Assembly: GCA_902768435.1 (NCBI GenBank)
Contig: CACXLJ010000003.1
Location: 1-64,000 of the forward strand
Direction: 5' to 3'
Source of the DNA: an uncultured Bacteroidales bacterium
Lineage (GTDB): Bacteria; Bacteroidota; Bacteroidia; Bacteroidales; Muribaculaceae
DNA: 64,000 bases
Shown: positions 1-7,776 of the stretch, piece after piece
How the letters are laid out: every line of letters starts with the position of its first letter
Position numbering within the stretch: position 1 is the stretch's first letter
Position numbers and translations under genes: made by a program
The notes under the pieces: generated by a model
Database searches by the model: none
Told to the model about the DNA's origin: nothing
The model's input: the letters and a program-made list of their open reading frames with translations, nothing else

Positions 1-4
1 GCGA

Positions 5-39
5 TTACCAAATAAGCACAAAAAAACATGCTTATTTGG
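5..39 (-). terminator. Hairpin downstream of the AAA ATPase gene
   Basis: CCAAATAAGCA (8-18) and TGCTTATTTGG (29-39) form a perfect 11-bp inverted repeat around an A-rich loop. It lies just beyond the stop codon of the minus-strand ATPase gene, so it is placed as a terminator. The right arm is also part of a 15-bp direct repeat (28-42) that recurs upstream of the gene at 1580-1594. It may therefore be a boundary or regulatory repeat rather than a plain terminator. Confidence 0.45.
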
Positions 40-47
40 CAACTATA

Positions 48-1511
48 TTATAATCCATAAATCATGCGAGTATTTCTTAAAGTGTTTGATGCCACAGTAA
101 AAGCATAACAAGCGACTGGCATAAAATGAAGAGTCACTTCTTGCATTTTCTTCGTAAGAGTTGTTGTCTCACTGGTGACAATGGCATCGGTTAGTCCATT
201 CTTTGGCATATACCATAGAAGTGATTCAAGTTCACTAGGGTGTTGAGCGTATCGGTCGCTCCACTTGATTTCAACAGCCCATTGTGGTTTTTGCCTGCCA
301 GCATCTATGCCAACTAGATCCACTTCGCCTTGCTGCTTGCTGCTCAACCTCCAATTAGCAAACGAGATATCAACACCTTGGCGTGGTATCCACTGAGCAA
401 AAACGGCAGTTTCCACCATATTGCCAATTTCATCATCACTAACCTTAATGGGCTGGAATAAAGCACATCGCAGCGATGGATTAGTTAGATAGATTTTGAA
501 GCTTATTTCCCTTTGGTATCTTTTGGCATTGTCATCAGTTCTATGTATCTTGCGAATGAGAAAAGCAGCTTCCAAATAACTGATATACTGCCTTAGCAAA
601 TCCTTCCTAACACCCGACTCTTTCGACATCGACTCGTAGGAAAACTGACCACCTGAATGATATGCAATCATGGTAAAAAGTGAGTTTAGTTCCTGCACAT
701 CATTAATACCATATAGACTTGGCAAATCCCTCAGCAAAACTTTGTCAATAATGTCATGCCTAATGAATTGACCTGGGTTCTCCTGTATTTTATCGGAGAA
801 TACCACTTCAGGATATCCGCCATAGTTAATATAGTCAACAAATAGCGCATTAAGACGGTCAATATCAATGGTGCTATAGCAGTCAATTTCGGTTTCTTTC
901 CATTGCATTTTCTGTTTATACATGAGTTGTTCATATCCTTTTAAATGGATATATTCGTAGAAAGTCAATGGAGGCAAGCTGAAATCTGTAAACCTACCTG
1001 CTCCACTTTCATTGCTACGTTTTTTCAACTCTGCAGCAGCCGAACCACTAGCCACAAATTTGACATTTTTGTATGTATCAACAAGCGACTTCAAGTTTAC
1101 TTCCCAATCCTTTAAGTATTGAATCTCATCAAAGAAAACATAATATTGGTCTTTATCATTCTCATGTTTACCTAAAGTCTTCTTTGATAGATTGAAAAGT
1201 TGCTCAAGATGTATTTTATTATAGATAGGAGTCTCTATCGAGATGTAAATGATATTTTGTTGGGGCACACCTTCAGCAAGCAACCGTGCTATGGTATGAA
1301 ACAGCATTACAGTCTTACCCACGCGCCTTGGTCCCATCAAAACTACCGCACGTTGCAAGTCCGTATCAGTTACTAATGAATAAAAAATATCCAGATACAA
1401 TCTCGGCTTCATGTCTTGATAGAATTGAGGAACCATCCCCTCTGCCCACCAAGGATTATCAATTCTAAGCCTTCCTATTATCTGCTTTTCAAGTAATTCT
1501 GTATATTCCAT
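48..1511 (-). CDS. AAA family ATPase with DUF4143-type C-terminal domain
   Basis: A 487-residue P-loop ATPase of the archaeal-type ATPase/DUF4143 family, common in many copies in Bacteroidales. Walker A is GPRRVGKT (about residues 60-67) and Walker B is VFFDEIQ (about 124-130). The C-terminal half carries the family's nuclease-like segment with EVDLVGID and WAVEIKWS, resembling the PD-(D/E)xK spacing D...ExK. Cellular role is not established; links to DNA transactions or toxin-like activity are only suggestions. The start is the ATG at 1511 and no alternative fits better. The gene stands alone and is flanked by copies of one short hairpin-forming repeat, which suggests a self-contained cassette. 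Confidence 0.85.
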   Translation of the reverse strand: MEYTELLEKQIIGRLRIDNPWWAEGMVPQFYQDMKPRLYLDIFYSLVTDTDLQRAVVLMGPRRVGKTVMLFHTIARLLAEGVPQQNIIYISIETPIYNKIHLEQLFNLSKKTLGKHENDKDQYYVFFDEIQYLKDWEVNLKSLVDTYKNVKFVASGSAAAELKKRSNESGAGRFTDFSLPPLTFYEYIHLKGYEQLMYKQKMQWKETEIDCYSTIDIDRLNALFVDYINYGGYPEVVFSDKIQENPGQFIRHDIIDKVLLRDLPSLYGINDVQELNSLFTMIAYHSGGQFSYESMSKESGVRKDLLRQYISYLEAAFLIRKIHRTDDNAKRYQREISFKIYLTNPSLRCALFQPIKVSDDEIGNMVETAVFAQWIPRQGVDISFANWRLSSKQQGEVDLVGIDAGRQKPQWAVEIKWSDRYAQHPSELESLLWYMPKNGLTDAIVTSETTTLTKKMQEVTLHFMPVACYAFTVASNTLRNTRMIYGL

Positions 1512-1579
1512 AAAGTATATTTAAATATTATTATTTTGCGCAAAGATATAGAAAACACACAAAATAAACAATATATTTA

Positions 1580-1612
1580 ATGCTTATTTGGCAAAAATTA
1601 AGAAAATAAGCA
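1580..1612. repeat. Upstream copy of the ATPase-flanking repeat
   Basis: ATGCTTATTTGGCAA at 1580-1594 is identical to 28-42 on the other side of the ATPase gene. Here it again pairs with a partial inverted copy (AATAAGCA, 1605-1612), giving an 8-bp stem. Being upstream of the ATPase start, it could be an operator bound by the ATPase or its partner, or the scar of cassette insertion. Confidence 0.5.
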
Positions 1613-1808
1613 GAATTTACAGAAAAAACCTCCTTATTTTCTCGGGACAAACGAAGAAGTATCCCATCACATAATCGTATATGTATGCCGTGGCGCAGGA
1701 GACACCTATCCCATGCCGGGCGAGATAAGTCTGGCGAGCAATGGCATACCATTCATGGAAGCCATCGGCTACCGCACCCTCGACCGCAGCAACTACTTTA
1801 ATTTGTAA
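1602..1808 (+). pseudogene. C-terminal remnant of an unidentified gene
   Basis: An open plus-strand frame runs from after a stop at 1599 to a TAA at 1806-1808. It lacks a convincing start but reads like real protein (IIVYVCRGAGDTYPMPGE, then GIPFMEAIGYRTLD). The compositional change at about 1640 suggests that the beginning of the gene was removed, perhaps when the neighbouring ATPase cassette arrived. The family is not recognised. The rest of the 1512-2049 gap holds only AT-rich sequence upstream of the ATPase and a possible promoter region for the exporter around 1990-2010. Confidence 0.35.
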
Positions 1809-2049
1809 AAATATCTTGAGAAAATCAGCCAAAAAATAAAGGTTTTTTTGGGATTACGAGCTTGTGGTGGCGGTTGATGTAGAGGCCGGGGACACTTCTC
1901 ATAATCGTTGTCGATTGTTATAAATGGCTTGATATAATCGTTGATGGAGGGGGATTTTGGTGGATTGTGGGGCGATTATTTGCAAAATCCAATATTCTTT
2001 TGGACATTTGCAGGCAAATTGTGCCGACCTTGTCTGAGAACGGGCCGGA

Positions 2050-3462
2050 ATGACAAATGACGACATAAGCCATCAGGGGCAATCCCAAGCAATTATCATG
2101 ACGACAGACAATAACGACAAATATCAAGAAAACAGCGCAGCGGTGGGCCGTGGCGATGTGCGTGAATCGGCCTCACAGTCCGATGTGGCCGACCAGCAGG
2201 TTGATTTGGCCGAGGTGCTCGAAGTGGCCTCGAAGGCGGGGCACATATTGCTGGAAAATGGTGCCGAAATATCGCGTGTGGAGGACATCATGAGCCGTAT
2301 CGCCTCGCATTTTGGTGTGGATTCGGGCAATTTCTTTGTGCTTTCTAACGGCATCTTCACCACGGGCCATGCTAACAAAGTCACCAAGTCGGGCGGCCAG
2401 GCGTCGACCTACGCCAATGTGGAGTTTATCCCTCTCAGGGGCATTCAGCTGTCGAAGGTGGTGGCTGTGAACCGATTGAGTTACGATATATCTAACAACC
2501 GCATAGGGCTTGCCGAGGCACGCGAGCGGCTCGAACGCATCAGCGCATCGGGGCCCAAACCCTTCTGGGAGCAGATTTTGGGCTCGGGACTGGGCGCTGG
2601 CGGCTTCTGCGCTGTGTTTGGCGGCGGTTGGAGCGACTGTGCTGCCGCGCTTGTTGTGGGACTGCTGCTCTATGTGTTTGTTTTGGGTGTGAGCGGCCGT
2701 TATCTGTCGAAGATTGTGGGCGGCATTTGCAATGCGCTGGTGGCCACGCTGCTGTGCATCTTGTTTTGGCGTGCAGGGTTTGGCGACAGTCTTGCCAATG
2801 TAATCATCGGCGCTATTATGCCACTGATTCCGGGAGTGCCGTTTGTCAACGGCGTGCGCGACCTGGCCAACTCTGACTACCTTGCCGGCTTCACGCGGCT
2901 CACCGACGCCATGCTTGGATTCTTTTGCATTGCCGTGGGCGTGTCGCTCGCTTTTATCACCGACAGTTCGATGCACGGAGGCATGCTGAGCCTCACCATG
3001 ACTGTGAACCCGCAGACGGCCAGCGTGCTGTTGCAGGCGTTGGCGGCCTTCATAGGCACAGCGGCGTTTGCGTTGCTCTTTGGCATCGACCGTGAGCACT
3101 ATGTGCCCGCAGGTGTGATTGGTGCCATTGGGTGGGCGCTTTATTTGATATTGGTGCGCAATTGCGGAGCATCGCCCGTGACAGCCACCCTTGCGGCTTC
3201 GACGCTGGTGTGCATCGTGTCGCGAATGGCTGCCATCCCCTTCCGCATCCCGGCCCAGGGTTTTCTGCTGTGCGGCATTTTCCCGCTGGTGCCCGGAGCC
3301 GGCATTTTCTGGTTTACCTATTACTTGACCGACTCGCAATTCGACCTGTCGATGCACAGTGGCTGGATGGCGAGCAAGGTGGCCATCGCCATCGTCTTGG
3401 GCATTATCATAGCCATGGAATTGCCCCAGCGCCTATTCTCACATAATCACAGAACCCACTGA
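2050..3462 (+). CDS. ThrE-type threonine/serine exporter family protein
   Basis: A 470-residue inner-membrane protein with the two-part ThrE architecture. The N-terminal DUF1212-like domain begins near residue 55 (LLENGAEISRVED is the family signature) and runs into about five membrane segments. The C-terminal part (about 320-455) adds further hydrophobic helices like the ThrE_2/DUF3815 half. Known members export threonine or serine; the substrate here is not shown. The first ~50 residues are polar and low in complexity, so the true start may be the ATG at 2098. It is transcribed convergently with the acyl-CoA ligase and appears monocistronic. Confidence 0.82.
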   Translation: MTNDDISHQGQSQAIIMTTDNNDKYQENSAAVGRGDVRESASQSDVADQQVDLAEVLEVASKAGHILLENGAEISRVEDIMSRIASHFGVDSGNFFVLSNGIFTTGHANKVTKSGGQASTYANVEFIPLRGIQLSKVVAVNRLSYDISNNRIGLAEARERLERISASGPKPFWEQILGSGLGAGGFCAVFGGGWSDCAAALVVGLLLYVFVLGVSGRYLSKIVGGICNALVATLLCILFWRAGFGDSLANVIIGAIMPLIPGVPFVNGVRDLANSDYLAGFTRLTDAMLGFFCIAVGVSLAFITDSSMHGGMLSLTMTVNPQTASVLLQALAAFIGTAAFALLFGIDREHYVPAGVIGAIGWALYLILVRNCGASPVTATLAASTLVCIVSRMAAIPFRIPAQGFLLCGIFPLVPGAGIFWFTYYLTDSQFDLSMHSGWMASKVAIAIVLGIIIAMELPQRLFSHNHRTH

Positions 3463-3477
3463 TGTCAGCGGGTTCTG
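3450..3477. terminator. Bidirectional hairpin between exporter and acyl-CoA ligase
   Basis: CAGAACCC (3450-3457) and GGGTTCTG (3470-3477) pair, and CTGA/TCAG extends the stem inward across one mismatch. The stem overlaps the exporter stop codon (3460-3462) and sits between two convergent genes. There is no strong T-run on either side. Confidence 0.5.
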
Positions 3478-3525
3478 CAGAAAGTATAATCACTCTATTT
3501 CGTGCGTGTGCAACTGGAGCGCTTG

Positions 3526-5145
3526 TCACTTGTACAAGAAGCGCTTGATGCTCATTTTGGGCGTTTTTTCAAACGGCTTGTCGACCAGCACAACCTTGGA
3601 AATCTTGCTGTAGTTGGGAAGCGACTTGTTGGCCTCGTCGCGGATTGTTGCCGGAATGACCGATCTTGAGATGTCGTCGATATCTTCGGGAATTTCGGGA
3701 TACACTAGTGCCACAATCTTCCCGCCGCGGTCAACCACCACACATTCGCTCACATACGGGCTGTTATTCAGCACTGCCTCGAGTTCCTCGGGATAGATGT
3801 TCTGGCCCGATGAACTGAGTATCATCGATTTGATGCGTCCGCGAATGAAGATGTTGTTGGCCTCGTCAATCACGCCCAGGTCGCCGGTGCGGAACCAGCC
3901 ATCTTCGGTAAACGCTGCGGCTGTGGCTTCGGGATTCTTGTAGTAACCAATGGTAAGGTTACGGCCGCGTGCCTGGATTTCGCCCGCTTTGTTCACGGGG
4001 TCGTCGGAGTCGATGCGCAGTTCGTGGACAGGTTTTCCGCACGAGCCTGGCACAAATCTAGTCCACCACTCATAGCCCAGCAGCGGGCAAGCCTCGGTCA
4101 TGCCGTAGCCCACCGTGTAGGGCAGGTTCATCTTCTTGAAGCAGCGCTCGGCCTCGGGATTGAGTGCCGCACCGCCCATGATGAAGCAGCGCACCTGCCC
4201 ACCAAAGACGGCTAAGATGGTTTTGCGTATGGTTCGGTAAATCACTTTTTTCATGCCCGGAACAGCCAGGAGCATTCTCCTTTTCTTCAGCGCCGGTTTA
4301 ATGGAATTGGCATAGATTTTCTCCATCACCAGCGGAACTGTGACCACCATGTAAGGTTTCACGCTGCGCATGGCCTTGAGCAGCGTGGTGGGCGACGGTG
4401 TCTTGCCCAGGAAATAGACAGCAACGCCATCTACATTGGGGTGGATGAACTCGATGGCCAGACCATACATGTGTGCCAAGGGCAGCATCGAGACAATGGT
4501 CTCGCCAGGAGTGTTCGGGAACTGGGTATTGGCGAAATCGTCGATGTCGGCCATGGCTTCGTAGGTGAGCATCACACCTTTGGGGTTGCCTGTGGTGCCC
4601 GATGTGTAGTTGATGATGGCCAACTCTTTCAGATTGTCGGTGAAATAGGACACATGCTCGGGTTTAAAGCCATCGGGATATTGTTCTTCAAAGGCTTTTG
4701 TGCGCTGTTCCCAGGCCTCGGCCACAACGGCATCTTGGTGCCAGAGCAGATTGCCCTTCTTCACATTGATGGCCGCCTTGAGCGATGGCGTGTCGTCGGG
4801 ATTCATCTTAGTCCAAATATCGTCGTCGACAAACAGCACAACGCTGTCGGAGTGGTTGGTGAGAGTCGAGACATTGTTGGGGTGGAAGTCGGCCAGCAGC
4901 GGCACAGCCACACGGCCATTGGCGTTGATGCCCCAAAAGGCCATTGCCCACCTTGCCGAGTTGCGGGCGCAGATGGCTATTTTATCGCCCTTGTTGATGC
5001 CAGCGGCCTCAAAAAAGATGCGGAACTGTTCTATTCTGGTGGCCAGGTCGGCATAGGTGAAGCTGTCGCCCTCGTAGTCACAGAGGGCCTTTAGGTTCCA
5101 GTGCTCCTGGATGGTGTCTTGCAGTTTCTTCAGATAATGTATCAT
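3526..5145 (-). CDS. AMP-dependent long-chain acyl-CoA synthetase-like ligase
   Basis: A 539-residue ANL-superfamily adenylating enzyme. The AMP-binding P-loop INYTSGTTGNPKG lies near residues 175-188. The adenylate motif YGMTEACP and the hinge region GWFRTGDLG then IKSMILSSSGQNIYPEELE follow in the usual order. Such enzymes activate fatty acids as acyl-adenylates and load them on CoA (FadD-like) or on a carrier. The C-terminal lysine region (KTPKMSIKRFLYK) is consistent with a catalytic lysine. The gene follows the phospholipid genes on the same strand, about 80 bp after the DUF4923 gene, so a lipid role fits. Substrate chain length cannot be told. Confidence 0.88.
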   Translation of the reverse strand: MIHYLKKLQDTIQEHWNLKALCDYEGDSFTYADLATRIEQFRIFFEAAGINKGDKIAICARNSARWAMAFWGINANGRVAVPLLADFHPNNVSTLTNHSDSVVLFVDDDIWTKMNPDDTPSLKAAINVKKGNLLWHQDAVVAEAWEQRTKAFEEQYPDGFKPEHVSYFTDNLKELAIINYTSGTTGNPKGVMLTYEAMADIDDFANTQFPNTPGETIVSMLPLAHMYGLAIEFIHPNVDGVAVYFLGKTPSPTTLLKAMRSVKPYMVVTVPLVMEKIYANSIKPALKKRRMLLAVPGMKKVIYRTIRKTILAVFGGQVRCFIMGGAALNPEAERCFKKMNLPYTVGYGMTEACPLLGYEWWTRFVPGSCGKPVHELRIDSDDPVNKAGEIQARGRNLTIGYYKNPEATAAAFTEDGWFRTGDLGVIDEANNIFIRGRIKSMILSSSGQNIYPEELEAVLNNSPYVSECVVVDRGGKIVALVYPEIPEDIDDISRSVIPATIRDEANKSLPNYSKISKVVLVDKPFEKTPKMSIKRFLYK

Positions 5146-5222
5146 AGGCTTCTTGTTTTTATAGTTTATTTCTATCGCGGTTCTTTCACACGCTCATCAT
5201 GGCGAGACTGCCATTAAAGCGA

Positions 5223-5876
5223 TTACTGGTAGCGACGCATGTCGAAGCCCACACGCACACCCTCGAACTGCTTGCTCAGGTCGCCCACGGTCTTGATGGT
5301 GCTGTTGCCGGTGAGGCTGGTGAGTAGCTGAATGAAGTTGAGCAGTTTCTTCGACTCGAAGGTGAAGCTCATGCCCGTGGTGGTGCGGGTTGCATAGCCC
5401 GTGAGTTTGAGAAGGGTCATGTCGAGCAGCACAGCGCTGGTACTGGGGTCGAAGGTGTAGGTACCGCCTACAGGAATGCCTTTGATTCGGCCCGAGAACT
5501 GCCCGTTGTTGGCAAAGGTGAGATTGGTGTTTTCGGCATTGAGCCCGAGGCTGTTATAGACGGGAGCAAGTTTCTCTTTGACCTGGCCTGCAGCCACTGC
5601 GCCGCCTGCCTTGGCAAGCAGGTTCTCGCTGGTGAAGGCACAACCGGGTGCCTCATAGCCCCAAGTGCCCACAAGGTCGGCCTGGGTGAGTTTCACGCTG
5701 CCAATCACGAGGTCGGCCAGACTGCCCAGCGTCGACTCGCTGCCCAGCACGCCCAGCACGCCGTTGAGCACATTGCCCAGCCCGTTATTACCACCATTGC
5801 CATTATTACCCATCATGCCACAGCCAGCCATTATCATGCTGAAGCAAGTGGCCAGAGAAAATACAATCTTTTTCAT
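5223..5876 (-). CDS. DUF4923-like lipoprotein
   Basis: The chosen start is the ATG at 5876, which gives a classical lipoprotein signal (MKKIVFSLATCFSMIMAGC) with the lipidated Cys at residue 19. A longer in-frame start exists but would bury the signal. A Gly/Asn-rich linker follows, then a compact C-terminal domain beginning LTQADLVGTWGYEAPGCAF and ending GVRVGFDMRRY. This matches the DUF4923 family of Bacteroidales as remembered, lipocalin-like in appearance. It is probably anchored in the outer membrane. Function unknown. Its place behind psd-pssA-DUF4834 suggests envelope work. Confidence 0.72.
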   Translation of the reverse strand: MKKIVFSLATCFSMIMAGCGMMGNNGNGGNNGLGNVLNGVLGVLGSESTLGSLADLVIGSVKLTQADLVGTWGYEAPGCAFTSENLLAKAGGAVAAGQVKEKLAPVYNSLGLNAENTNLTFANNGQFSGRIKGIPVGGTYTFDPSTSAVLLDMTLLKLTGYATRTTTGMSFTFESKKLLNFIQLLTSLTGNSTIKTVGDLSKQFEGVRVGFDMRRYQ

Positions 5877-5927
5877 AATTTGGTTATATTTAGAGTTTAT
5901 GTTCGAAACAAAGTGGCATAAAGCCAA

Positions 5928-6248
5928 TCAGGCGATGTCTTCAAACTCGGCATCGCTCACCTGCTGCTCGTTGCTGGCATTGTTGCCCTGTTGCTGAGCG
6001 GTGGCATCGGTCTGGGCGGCGCCGTAGTTGTGCTCAATCACCTCTTCGAAGTCGACATAGTCTCCATCCTCTTTGTCAAAGGTCTTGCCTTGTGCCTGAC
6101 GGCGAGCCTTGCGCTCGGCCTCTTGTTGCTGCTGCTGTTGCTGGCGGAAAATCTCCTCGGCGCGGTTGCGCATGGCACGAAAGGCGAGGTAGCCACGAAT
6201 GGCAGGCCAGAGAAGAATAACGAGCAATATAAGAAGAATCCATCCCAT
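5928..6248 (-). CDS. DUF4834 family small membrane protein
   Basis: A 106-residue protein with one N-terminal membrane helix (GWILLILLVILLWPAI), a short basic helix, a run of seven glutamines encoded by a CAG/CAA microsatellite, and a conserved acidic segment containing YVDFEEVIEH. This layout matches the DUF4834 family found next to phospholipid genes in Bacteroidales. It lies 18 bp after pssA on the same strand and is probably in the same operon. No function is known. The glutamine tract may vary in length between strains. Confidence 0.75.
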   Translation of the reverse strand: MGWILLILLVILLWPAIRGYLAFRAMRNRAEEIFRQQQQQQQEAERKARRQAQGKTFDKEDGDYVDFEEVIEHNYGAAQTDATAQQQGNNASNEQQVSDAEFEDIA

Positions 6249-6266
6249 AGTATTGTCGATTAATGA

Positions 6267-6974
6267 TCACGACTTGGTGCAAGCCGAGAGTGCCACATAG
6301 AAGAGGATGCCCCATGCCAAACCAGGCAGGCCGGCAATGATGACAAACGAGATGAAGCCCAGCACCAGCAGCCACTGGCGCCAGCTCTCGTTGAGTGCCA
6401 GGCTGTGCATCTTGAGCGAGAACATGCGCAGCGGGCACACCATGAGCAGTGAGAAGGCTACGATGAACGCCACCACAACCCACTGGCCGATGTTGTTGCC
6501 CTGAGCGGCATAGAAGTCGGTGAAGCCAATCCAGAAGATGGCATTGGCGGGAATGGGCAGACCCGAGAAAGTCGTGGTCTGGTCGGTCGAGATGTTGAAC
6601 TTGGCGAGGCGCAGCGCTCCGAAAATGGGGAGCAGCAGTGCCACATAGCACACGGGCGAACCATTGAGTGCCTGCCACATCATGTTGAACAGGATGGCGG
6701 CAGGAGCCAGGCCAAAGCTCACCAGGTCGCACAGCGAGTCGAGTTCCTTGCCCAGTGGCGACACGGCATGCAGCAGGCGTGCGGCAAAGCCGTCGAGAAA
6801 ATCAAACAGGGCGGCAGCGCCAATCAGGATGAATGCCACCTGATAGCCCTGCAGTCCCCACCACCAGTTCTCGAAACAATGAAAGGCGGCTACAACCGCC
6901 AGCGTGCCCGACATCAGATTCATGCAAGTGATGGCATTGGGCACATTATTTTTGATAGATTGAAGAATCTTCAT
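6267..6974 (-). CDS. pssA: CDP-diacylglycerol--serine O-phosphatidyltransferase
   Basis: A 235-residue integral membrane enzyme that makes phosphatidylserine from CDP-diacylglycerol and L-serine. The CDP-alcohol phosphatidyltransferase motif is complete: DGFAAR, eight residues, G, three residues, D, three residues, D (about residues 60-82). The rest is several hydrophobic helices. It starts two bases after the psd stop codon, so the two are translationally close. Psd then decarboxylates the product to phosphatidylethanolamine. Confidence 0.93.
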   Translation of the reverse strand: MKILQSIKNNVPNAITCMNLMSGTLAVVAAFHCFENWWWGLQGYQVAFILIGAAALFDFLDGFAARLLHAVSPLGKELDSLCDLVSFGLAPAAILFNMMWQALNGSPVCYVALLLPIFGALRLAKFNISTDQTTTFSGLPIPANAIFWIGFTDFYAAQGNNIGQWVVVAFIVAFSLLMVCPLRMFSLKMHSLALNESWRQWLLVLGFISFVIIAGLPGLAWGILFYVALSACTKS

Positions 6975-6976
6975 GA

Positions 6977-7651
6977 TTAATTGCGTGGTTTTAAGCGTGC
7001 TATTTCGGTTACACCGCCCACCGTCTTGTCGCCCAGTTTCACAAACACCTCGGTGTCGAGCGGCAAGTAGATGTCGACGCGTGAACCAAACTTGATGAAG
7101 CCCATGTATTGCTGCTGGTCGACTTCGTCGCCAGGTTCGGCGTAGGTTACGATGCGGCGTGCCATGGCGCCGGCAATCTGGCGCACCAGCACTTCCTCGC
7201 CGTTGGTGGCTTCAATCACGATGGTCGATCGCTCGTTTTCGGTGCTTGATTTGGGCAGGTAGGCTGCCATGTAGCGTCCGCTGTGGTGCTTCACCATCTT
7301 CACCTTGCCTTTCACGGGAACCCAGTTGGCATGCACATCCAGGATGGTCATGAACACCGATATCTGCAGCACCTTCTTGTGCAGATACTCGTCTTCCATC
7401 ACTTCTTCGAGGGCCACAACTTTGCCGTCGACCGACGACACCACGGCCAGTTCCTTGTCGCCATGAAAGTGACGATGAGGAGCTCGGAAGAAGTTCACAA
7501 CCAGCAAGAAGAGCACCAGCGAGATGGCAATCACAATGCACGGAATCACCTTGCTGCTCATGAGCAGGTACAACGGAATGTTGATGGCCAGCAGCACAGC
7601 AAGCAGGCCGAAAACGATATCTAATCCTTCTTTATGTATGTTATATTTCAT
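6977..7651 (-). CDS. psd: Phosphatidylserine decarboxylase
   Basis: A 224-residue member of the short Psd-A type. Two N-terminal hydrophobic stretches precede the catalytic body. The cleavage site that forms the pyruvoyl group is the Gly-Ser of FIKFGSRVD (about residues 186-194), after which a short alpha subunit remains. The enzyme converts phosphatidylserine to phosphatidylethanolamine at the inner membrane. A consensus -7 box sits just upstream of the ATG, making this the first gene of a psd-pssA-DUF4834 (and perhaps DUF4923) operon. Confidence 0.93.
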   Translation of the reverse strand: MKYNIHKEGLDIVFGLLAVLLAINIPLYLLMSSKVIPCIVIAISLVLFLLVVNFFRAPHRHFHGDKELAVVSSVDGKVVALEEVMEDEYLHKKVLQISVFMTILDVHANWVPVKGKVKMVKHHSGRYMAAYLPKSSTENERSTIVIEATNGEEVLVRQIAGAMARRIVTYAEPGDEVDQQQYMGFIKFGSRVDIYLPLDTEVFVKLGDKTVGGVTEIARLKPRN

Positions 7652-7670
7652 GAAATTTCACTTTCAACTT

Positions 7671-7679
7671 GCAAATATA
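7671..7679 (-). promoter_or_regulatory. -7 box of the psd operon
   Basis: Read on the minus strand, TATATTTGC fits the Bacteroidetes -7 consensus TAnnTTTG exactly, about 20 bp before the psd ATG. No clear -33 TTTG box was assigned. Confidence 0.6.
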
Positions 7680-7776
7680 GTGATTTTTTTCATGAAAACC
7701 AACAATACCCTTATTTTCTTAACCCAAACCCAAAATGATAAGAATGTTTCCTTTCCCTTGAGGGTGAATGCAGTGG

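Noticed and set aside
2173..3357. Long minus-strand open frame (394 codons) opposite the ThrE-type gene
   Set aside because: It is the antisense of a conserved membrane protein gene, gives an implausible His/Arg/Gln-rich product and has no promoter. Similar antisense frames at 7768-8940, 19601-20572, 22057-23352 and 42114-43907 were rejected for the same reason.
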